This document shows positions 58,867-64,000 of a stretch of 64,000 nucleotides of DNA, piece after piece. The position numbers and the translations under genes are program-made. Source of the DNA: Zhihengliuella alba (GTDB taxonomy: Bacteria > Actinomycetota > Actinomycetes > Actinomycetales > Micrococcaceae); assembly GCF_039538765.1 (NCBI RefSeq), contig NZ_BAABCJ010000001.1:744001-808000 (forward strand). Direction: 5' to 3'. The notes below the pieces were generated by a model, which was not told the DNA's origin, ran no database searches, and was given only the letters and a program-made list of their open reading frames with translations. The stretch's first letter is position 1. Every line of letters starts with the position of its first letter.

Positions 58867-59676
58867 CTAGAGCAGCTTCTGGTCGGCCAGGAAGTCGGCC
58901 AGCTTGACGCCCGCGTCCCCCTGATCGGTGATGACGGTGCCGGCGGAGCGCGGCGGTCGGGCCGCGCTGGAGACGACCTCGGTCCAGGCGCCGGCCGCGC
59001 CGACCTCCTCGGCGCTGAGCCCCAGATCGGTCAGCGCCAGCGTGCGCGTCTTCTTCTTCTTCGCCCCGATGATGCCCTTGAAGTTCGGGTACCGCGGCTC
59101 GTCGAACTGGTCCGTCACGGACACGAGCGCCGGAAGCGGGGCGCGCAGGCGCTGCGTGCGGGTGTCGCCGTCGCGGCGGGCGGTCACCTCGCCGCCGTCG
59201 ACGGCGACCTCGGAGACCAGCGTCAGCTGCGGCAGGCCGAGACGCTCGGCGAGTTGCGACGGGACCAGCGAGGTCTCGGCGTCGGTGGAGGCCATCCCGG
59301 TGATGATCAGATCGAACCCGCCGAGGTGGCGGACGGCGGCGGCGAGGGCGAGGGACGTCCCGGCAGCGTCGGATCCGGCGAGGGCGTCGTCGCACAGGTG
59401 GACGCCCTCGGTGGCCCCCATCTGCAGGGTCTTCTTGATGGCGCTGCCGGCACCGTCGGGTCCCATGGTGAGGACCGTGACCTGGTGCCCGGCCTTGGCT
59501 CCGCCGTGGGCCTCGATCAGCTGCAGTGCCGCCTCGACCGCGTACTCGTCGAGTTCGGAGAGGATGCTGTCGTTGCGCTCCACCCGGTGCGTGCCCGGGT
59601 CTAGGCGCCGGTCGAACTGCGCGTCCGGGACGTACTTCACCAGCACTAGGACGTTCAGCGGCGATGCGTCGCTCAT
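58867..59676 (-). CDS. etfB: Electron transfer flavoprotein beta subunit
   Basis: AMP-binding ETF subunit (269 residues), partner of etfA. It has VLVLVKYVPDAQFD at the start, NDSILSELDEYAVEAALQL, the AMP-site region LIITGMASTDAETSLVP, the conserved LPQLTLVSEV and the C-terminal IGAKKKKTRTLALTDLGL. GAAAGG lies a few nt before the ATG. It is first in the etfB-etfA-PIG-L unit. No dehydrogenase or ETF-QO is nearby. Confidence 0.95.
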   Translation of the reverse strand: MSDASPLNVLVLVKYVPDAQFDRRLDPGTHRVERNDSILSELDEYAVEAALQLIEAHGGAKAGHQVTVLTMGPDGAGSAIKKTLQMGATEGVHLCDDALAGSDAAGTSLALAAAVRHLGGFDLIITGMASTDAETSLVPSQLAERLGLPQLTLVSEVAVDGGEVTARRDGDTRTQRLRAPLPALVSVTDQFDEPRYPNFKGIIGAKKKKTRTLALTDLGLSAEEVGAAGAWTEVVSSAARPPRSAGTVITDQGDAGVKLADFLADQKLL

Positions 59677-59760
59677 GTCTGCCTTTCGGTCGGTTGGTCG
59701 CCCGCGGAATCACGGATCCGCCGGGTTCGCCCCCATGCTATCCCGCCGACGGGGCAATGG

Positions 59761-59776
59761 GTTAATGTCTGTTAAC
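59761..59776. promoter_or_regulatory. GTTAA inverted repeat upstream of etfBA
   Basis: The 16-nt sequence at 59761-59776 reads GTTAA-N6-TTAAC, a partial palindrome in an AT-rich patch in the 164-nt gap upstream of etfB. It could bind a dimeric regulator controlling the etf unit. No regulator gene is adjacent. Confidence 0.3.
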
Positions 59777-59783
59777 CGGTTTC

Positions 59784-59823
59784 GGCGCGGTCCGCGGGCC
59801 TCGACATGCCCGCGGACCGCGCC
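59784..59823 (-). terminator. Terminator of htrA
   Basis: A perfect 16-bp inverted repeat (59784-59799 and 59808-59823) with an 8-nt loop starts 18 nt after the htrA stop. It isolates htrA from the etf promoter. Confidence 0.85.
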
Positions 59824-59840
59824 GCCGCCGACCGCTCCGG

Positions 59841-61370
59841 TCAGGAGCCCGTGGACTCGCCCACCGTGACCTCCGCGGTCTGCTCCTGGCCGTCGCGCAG
59901 GAACTTGACCTCGGCCTTGCTGCCGGCCGCGTACTCGCGGATCACGGCGGTCAGCGAGAGGCTGTCGTCGACCCGCCGGTCGTCGACACCGGTGATGACG
60001 TCGCCGACCTCGAGCCCGGCCTCCGCGGCCGGCGAGTCCGGCACGACCTCGCGCACGACCGCGCCCGTCGAGAACGACGTCGGCCGCTCGCCGCTGAGCG
60101 CGGCCTGCGGCTGCACGCTCACACCCAGCAGGCCGTGGGTGGCCGTGCCGTGCTCGATGAGATCGTTGGCGATCCGCTTGGCGTAGTCGATCGGGATCGC
60201 GAACCCGACGCCGATGTTGCCGCCCTGCTCGCCCTCCGAGCCGGAGGCGATGGCGACGTTGATGCCGATCATCTCGCCGTTGACGTCGACCAGCGCACCG
60301 CCCGAGTTGCCGTGGTTGATGGCCGCGTCGGTCTGGATGACGTTGATGTAGATGGACCCGGCTCCGCTGGACTGCTCTTGGCCGGGGAACTTGAACTGCT
60401 CCTCGGGCCGCCCCTCCCCCTCGGTAGGGGCCTCGGGCACGGCGGAGGACTGGACGCTGATGGTGCGGTTCAGCTTGGAGACGATGCCGTCGGTGACCGT
60501 CCCGCTCAGGCCGAGGGGGGCGCCGATGGCGATCGCGGCGTCGCCGACATTCAGCTCGCCGGAGGAGCCGAGCTCCGCCGGGACGAGGTTGTCGGCCTCG
60601 ATCTTGATCACCGCGAGGTCCGACATCGGGTCCATGCCGACGATCTCCGCCGGCAGGACCCGGCCGTCGGCCGTCTGGACCGTCAGGACCGGCTCCGCCG
60701 TCGCGCCCCCCATGGTCACCACGTGGGTATTGGTGAGGATGTGGCCCTCGTGGTCCAGGACGATCCCGGAGCCGGAACCGCCGCCCTCGTTCGAGGCGGC
60801 CTCGATGGTCACCACGCTGGGCGCGGCCTTCGCGGCGGCGGCGGTCACGGCCGTCACGTTCTCGGGGTTGTTGATGACCACGGAGTCCTGTGACCCGGCC
60901 GTGGAGACCGCCCCCGCTCCGTCGTCGAGCAGGTAGTCCGCGCCGACGGCCGCGCCGCCGCCGACGAGCGCGGCGAGGACCATCCCGCCCACGAGCACGC
61001 CGGCGCCGAAACGGCGCTTCCGGCGGGTTGGGCCGGCCGGCGCCATCCCGTAGTACGCCGGCTCGGAGTCGTCCGGTCGGCCGTAGACGCCGTACGGAGA
61101 GCCACCGTACGGGGCTTCGCCGCCCTGGGATTCGCCCTCCTGGGTCCGGGCGTACGGGGTGTCGTCGTGCCCGTCGGGCCGCGGGCCGGGTCCGCCCGGG
61201 CGGCCGTTCGCGGTCGAGTCGCCGTGGCCCGTGCCGAACAACGGCGCGGTCGGCTGCTCCCGGTGCTCCGGCCCGGGCGCCTGCGGAGGCGTCTCCGGGC
61301 GAGGGGGCAGACCGGCCCCCTCGTGCCCGGGGCGCTCGTCCTGCGGATCCGTGCCGTGGCGGTCACTCAT
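59841..61370 (-). CDS. htrA: HtrA/DegP-like serine protease with PDZ domain
   Basis: A membrane-anchored trypsin-like quality-control protease. Residues 1-115 are cytoplasmic, Pro/Gly/Asp-rich and disordered, and one transmembrane helix spans about 122-144. The trypsin-like domain carries H216 (TNTHVV), D251 (SDLAVIKI) and S356 (HGNSGGAL). One PDZ domain covers about 412-500 (GLLGVSVQPQAAL, SPAAEAGLEVGDVI). An extra loop around 305-340, rich in Glu/Gly/Pro, is an insertion. The 509-residue length fits actinobacterial HtrA/PepD. An ECF-type promoter fits envelope stress control. Confidence 0.95.
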   Translation of the reverse strand: MSDRHGTDPQDERPGHEGAGLPPRPETPPQAPGPEHREQPTAPLFGTGHGDSTANGRPGGPGPRPDGHDDTPYARTQEGESQGGEAPYGGSPYGVYGRPDDSEPAYYGMAPAGPTRRKRRFGAGVLVGGMVLAALVGGGAAVGADYLLDDGAGAVSTAGSQDSVVINNPENVTAVTAAAAKAAPSVVTIEAASNEGGGSGSGIVLDHEGHILTNTHVVTMGGATAEPVLTVQTADGRVLPAEIVGMDPMSDLAVIKIEADNLVPAELGSSGELNVGDAAIAIGAPLGLSGTVTDGIVSKLNRTISVQSSAVPEAPTEGEGRPEEQFKFPGQEQSSGAGSIYINVIQTDAAINHGNSGGALVDVNGEMIGINVAIASGSEGEQGGNIGVGFAIPIDYAKRIANDLIEHGTATHGLLGVSVQPQAALSGERPTSFSTGAVVREVVPDSPAAEAGLEVGDVITGVDDRRVDDSLSLTAVIREYAAGSKAEVKFLRDGQEQTAEVTVGESTGS

Positions 61371-61405
61371 GGCCTTGTCGTCCTTTCGTCGGTACTTTCG
61401 GACTC

Positions 61406-61431
61406 AACTATGCCCGGCCGCCCTGTGTTCC
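61406..61431 (-). promoter_or_regulatory. Candidate ECF-sigma promoter of htrA
   Basis: On the minus strand GGAAC (61427-61431) is followed after 18 nt by GTT (61406-61408). This matches the GGAAC-N18-GTT type promoter of SigE/SigH-class sigma factors of actinobacteria, which drive htrA-like genes in mycobacteria. The start codon is about 35 nt downstream, and GAAAGG precedes it. The rest of the 312-nt divergent gap 61371-61682 shows no gene. Confidence 0.55.
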
Positions 61432-61682
61432 GTGCCCGCCATCGCTATGCGTTTCCTGAGTCTTCGCTCCACGCGAACGGCCGCCTCCCCCGCGGAAGGG
61501 GTCGCTTGCCCCCGCCCGCGCGCCCGGCCGGCGGCTCCGGCGCCACCCCGCGGAGGAGTGGCAGACACACCCGCCGGGAGGCCATAGAATCGCCCTAAGC
61601 CACACGTGATCCACGGCATGGGCCACCGTCGTCGCCGCACACCGATGCGGTGCGCGGCGAGGCCCGCCACGAAGGGCATCGA

Positions 61683-63899
61683 ATGCTGCAGTCCGCTCAC
61701 CTCCCGCCCGCCCGCGACCGGTTCGACCCGCCTGCACCCGCGGCGAGCCGTACTGCCCGCCCGCACACCGGCCGGGACCGCCGGGCGGGACGAGTCCTCA
61801 GGACCGTCCGCGTCGCAGCCCTCGGAGCCGGCCTGGCGCTGGCCGTCACGGTCGCGCCAGCGGCCTCCGCCTCGCCCCTGGCACTCCGGGCGGGCCTCCC
61901 CGTGGCACAACTCCCGCCGAGCGTCGCGGTGGCATCCGCCGGGGCCTCCGGCCTCGAGGATGCCTCGGGACTGCTCTCGGCGGGCGACGCCAGGGCCGTG
62001 GAGTCGGCCATCGCGGAGGTCTCCGAGCAGGCGGGCATCGACCTCCACGTGCGCTTCACCTCCGGACTGGGCTCGACCGAGGAGTTCGACGCGGCGCTGG
62101 AGGAGTACACGTCCGGCCTGGGGCAGCGCGACGCCGTCCTCGCAGTCGACCCGGAGCTCCGCTACGGCAGATTCGTGGCGCACCAGTCCTCCGGGCTCGC
62201 CGATGACACCCAGCGGATCTGGGAGGAGCGGATCGTCCCCGAGCTCAGCAGCGGAAGCCTCGACTCCGGCGCCCTCCGGGCCGCCGCCGCAGGCGTCCTC
62301 GAGGCAGATCTCGGCGAAGGCGGCTCCCAGGGCGACGGCGGGGGCGCTGGGCTCCTCTGGCTGCTGCCGGTCGGCGCCGCCGTCGCCGGCGGCGTCTGGT
62401 TCGTCCAACGGCGCAAGCGTCGCTCCGACGGGCGGGACGGTGGACTCAACGACGGCGCCGGCTCGGCCGCCCCGCCTCAGGAGACCGTGCTCTCCGCGGA
62501 GGAGATCGAGCAGCAGCGCCAGAACGCCGGGAGCCTGCTCGTCGCCGCCGACGACGCCGTGCGGTCGAGCCGCCAGGACGTCGAGTTCGCCCGGGCCCAG
62601 TACGGCGACGCCGCCGTCGAGACGTTCCAGGCGGATCTGATGACGGCCAAGCAGCAGGTCACCCGAGCCTTCGAGCTGCAGCAGAAGTTGGACGACCACG
62701 TGCCGGACACCCCGGAGGAGCAGTCCGCATGGCTGCGAGAGATCCAGCGCCTGTGCATGACGGTGGATGCGACCCTCGAGTCGCACCGCACGGAGTTCGA
62801 GGAGCTGCGGCAGCTGGAGCGGCGCGCGCCCGAGGAGCTCCTCCGGCTGCGGGTCGACGAGCAGCGCACGAGAGGCCGGATCGGCGCGGCGGCGGCCGTC
62901 TTCGAACGGCTCTCCCGGCGCTTCAGCGACGAGGCCCTGGCCCACGTCGCCGACAATGACGAGCAGGCGGCAGGCCGCCTGGACTTCGCCCTGGAGCAGC
63001 TCGCCGAGGCCGAGCGCGAGATCGCCTCGAGCGGCGCCGGCGCTGCGGCCCTGCGGCTCCATGCCGCCGAGGAGGCCATCGGGCAGGCGGGCGAGCTGCT
63101 CGACGCCGTCGAGGCCGCCGAGCCGGAGCTCGACAAGGCTACCGCTGCACTCCGCGAGGCCGTCGGAACGACCGAGCGGGACCTCGCCCAGGTCCGTTCG
63201 CTCGCCCAGACGCGGCAGGCACCCGAACTCGCAGCGGCGACGGCCGCCGTCGAGCACGAGCTCCAGCGGGTGCGGACGGAGATCCAGGACGGAGCCCACG
63301 ATCCCGTGGCGCTGCTCCGCCGGCTCGAGGCGGCCCACGCCGAACTCGATGCTCCCCTCGCGGGGCTGCGGTCCCAGCAGGACCAGCAGGCGCGAGCGGC
63401 GGAGCAGGTCCAGTCCGCGATCTACTCGGCGCAGCTGCGGTTGCGCAGCGCCTCGGAATTCGTCGGAGTCCGGCGCGGCGGCGTCGGTGCGGCAGCCCGG
63501 ACCCGCCTGGCGGAGGCGGAGCGGCACCTCGATGAGGCCATCCGCCTGCGCGGGGCCGATCCCGCGACAGCCCTCAACCACGCCAACCGGGCTCTGAGTC
63601 TGGCGGAGCAGGCCTCCGAGACGGCCCAGCAGGACGTCGCCGGCTTCGACCCGTTCGGCCGCGGCCCGATGGGCCGGGGCGGCTACCGCCGCGGCGGTGA
63701 CGGGATGGGCATGCTCGGTGGAGTGCTCCTGGGCGGCATCCTGTCCGACATGATGCACGACGGTCACGACCGTGGCGGCATGTGGGGCGGAGGCGGCTTC
63801 GGCGGCTTCTCCGGAGGCGGAGGCGGCTTCGGCGGGGGCGGAGGCGGCTTCGGCGGCGGAGGCGGAGGCTTCGGCGGCGGGGGTGGCGGCTCGTTCTAA
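61683..63899 (+). CDS. TPM-domain protein with coiled coil and glycine-rich tail
   Basis: A 738-residue exported protein. A signal-like hydrophobic segment lies at 42-64, ending ASASP. A TPM_phosphatase (YgcG-like) domain covers about 85-210 (VESAIAEVSEQAGIDLHVRFTSGLG, AVLAVDPELRYGRF). One transmembrane helix is at about 223-241, followed by a basic stop-transfer KRR. A long Ala/Glu/Leu/Arg-rich helical region with heptad character covers about 265-660. It ends in a glycine-rich tail (about 680-738) of repeated GGGGGFG. The start ATG 61683 has AAGGG 7 nt upstream. TPM proteins are linked to membrane stress with PspA. The function here is unproven. Confidence 0.85.
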   Translation: MLQSAHLPPARDRFDPPAPAASRTARPHTGRDRRAGRVLRTVRVAALGAGLALAVTVAPAASASPLALRAGLPVAQLPPSVAVASAGASGLEDASGLLSAGDARAVESAIAEVSEQAGIDLHVRFTSGLGSTEEFDAALEEYTSGLGQRDAVLAVDPELRYGRFVAHQSSGLADDTQRIWEERIVPELSSGSLDSGALRAAAAGVLEADLGEGGSQGDGGGAGLLWLLPVGAAVAGGVWFVQRRKRRSDGRDGGLNDGAGSAAPPQETVLSAEEIEQQRQNAGSLLVAADDAVRSSRQDVEFARAQYGDAAVETFQADLMTAKQQVTRAFELQQKLDDHVPDTPEEQSAWLREIQRLCMTVDATLESHRTEFEELRQLERRAPEELLRLRVDEQRTRGRIGAAAAVFERLSRRFSDEALAHVADNDEQAAGRLDFALEQLAEAEREIASSGAGAAALRLHAAEEAIGQAGELLDAVEAAEPELDKATAALREAVGTTERDLAQVRSLAQTRQAPELAAATAAVEHELQRVRTEIQDGAHDPVALLRRLEAAHAELDAPLAGLRSQQDQQARAAEQVQSAIYSAQLRLRSASEFVGVRRGGVGAAARTRLAEAERHLDEAIRLRGADPATALNHANRALSLAEQASETAQQDVAGFDPFGRGPMGRGGYRRGGDGMGMLGGVLLGGILSDMMHDGHDRGGMWGGGGFGGFSGGGGGFGGGGGGFGGGGGGFGGGGGGSF
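63784..63896 (+). repeat. Gly-rich codon repeat in the TPM protein gene
   Basis: A run of GGCGGAGGCGGCTTC-like units, repeated with small changes, encodes GGGGGFG repeats at the extreme C-terminus. It is a low-complexity coding repeat prone to length variation. Confidence 0.8.
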
Positions 63900-63996
63900 C
63901 CACCGATACCGCCCGCTCGGCCCGCCCGACGCTGCGCATTGAACAGCACCGACCCGTACAGACCTACTCAGACATCAATCAACGAAAGGGAACACC

Positions 63997-64000
63997 ATGC
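63997..64000 (+). CDS. Start of a further gene (partial, edge)
   Basis: An ATG at 63997-63999 follows a GAAAGGG ribosome binding site 7 nt upstream, after a 97-nt gap downstream of the TPM protein gene. Only the first codon is visible. In related genomes a pspA (phage-shock protein A) gene often follows a TPM-domain gene, so PspA is a guess; nothing of the protein is in the window. Confidence 0.4.

Noticed and set aside
1..64000. CRISPR arrays, insertion sequences, prophage or defence genes
   Set aside because: No spaced direct repeats, transposases, integrases, terminal repeats or restriction/toxin families were seen. The only repeats are coding low-complexity, the LysM duplication, the 18-bp tandem and operator boxes.

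Overview
The window is a high-GC actinobacterial chromosome segment, most probably from the family Micrococcaceae (Arthrobacter, Kocuria, Citricoccus or Zhihengliuella-like). Four things point there: the codon composition, the set of actinobacteria-specific genes (DivIVA/Wag31, SepF, MtrAB-LpqB, GDH180, Rv3235-type, DUF3040, PdtaS), the absence of ftsA from the division cluster, and a MurE ligase without the DNPR motif of diaminopimelate-adding enzymes, which suggests L-lysine peptidoglycan. No rRNA, tRNA, mobile element, phage gene or CRISPR array is visible. Gene density is high and almost every gene has a recognisable family, so this is core chromosome, not an island.

Layout. 1-566 is the N-terminal end of dnaE (minus), followed by rluD and lspA (minus). 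2237-21942 is the division and cell-wall (dcw) cluster, all on the minus strand and transcribed from high to low coordinates: mraZ, rsmH, ftsL, ftsI, murE, murF, mraY, murD, ftsW, murG, murC, ftsQ, ftsZ, pgeF, yggS, sepF, yggT, divIVA. Most junctions are 1-4 nt stop/start overlaps, which indicates translational coupling. A five-box, 10-bp-periodic GTGG array overlapping a sigma70-like promoter lies upstream of mraZ and looks like the MraZ operator.

22240-29042 holds a small DUF3040 membrane protein, dinB, a divergent polyprenyl diphosphate synthase, an Rv2175c-type DNA-binding protein, a secreted 4xLysM lytic transglycosylase and a PdtaS-like sensor kinase. The kinase sits 1 nt downstream of a 1606-residue NAD-glutamate dehydrogenase (29044-33864). 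33933-38484 is a little-characterised actinobacterial block: a CpaB-like SAF protein, a CpaE/MinD-like protein with a degenerate P-loop, an unknown protein with an internal repeat, a membrane LysM protein and an Rv3235-type protein. 38569-47388 is the conserved secA - hpf - comF - lpqB - mtrB - mtrA run (protein export, ribosome hibernation, envelope two-component control).

47522-52801 contains a cysteine-free MetE-like protein coupled to a chorismate mutase, a small putative zinc protein, mnmA and iscS (tRNA 2-thiolation and sulfur delivery, coupled), and a hypothetical protein. 52911-57058 is a plus-strand group: a FolP2-type dihydropteroate synthase homologue coupled to a RibD-like reductase, a J-domain protein with a possible NERD-like tail, a SPOUT tRNA methyltransferase, and an anti-sigma-K (RskA) C-terminal domain protein without a sigma factor beside it. 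57134-59676 is etfB-etfA plus a PIG-L deacetylase. 59841-61370 is an HtrA-type protease with a candidate ECF-sigma promoter; it is divergent from a large secreted TPM-domain, coiled-coil, glycine-rich protein (61683-63899). The first codon of another gene lies at the right edge.

The most unusual points are the MraZ operator array with extra look-alike boxes, the P-loop-degenerate CpaE-like locus, the FolP2/RibD pair, the MetE-like protein with no cysteine, and the J-domain fusion. None is clearly a new defence or mobile system. All functional statements come from sequence reading alone.
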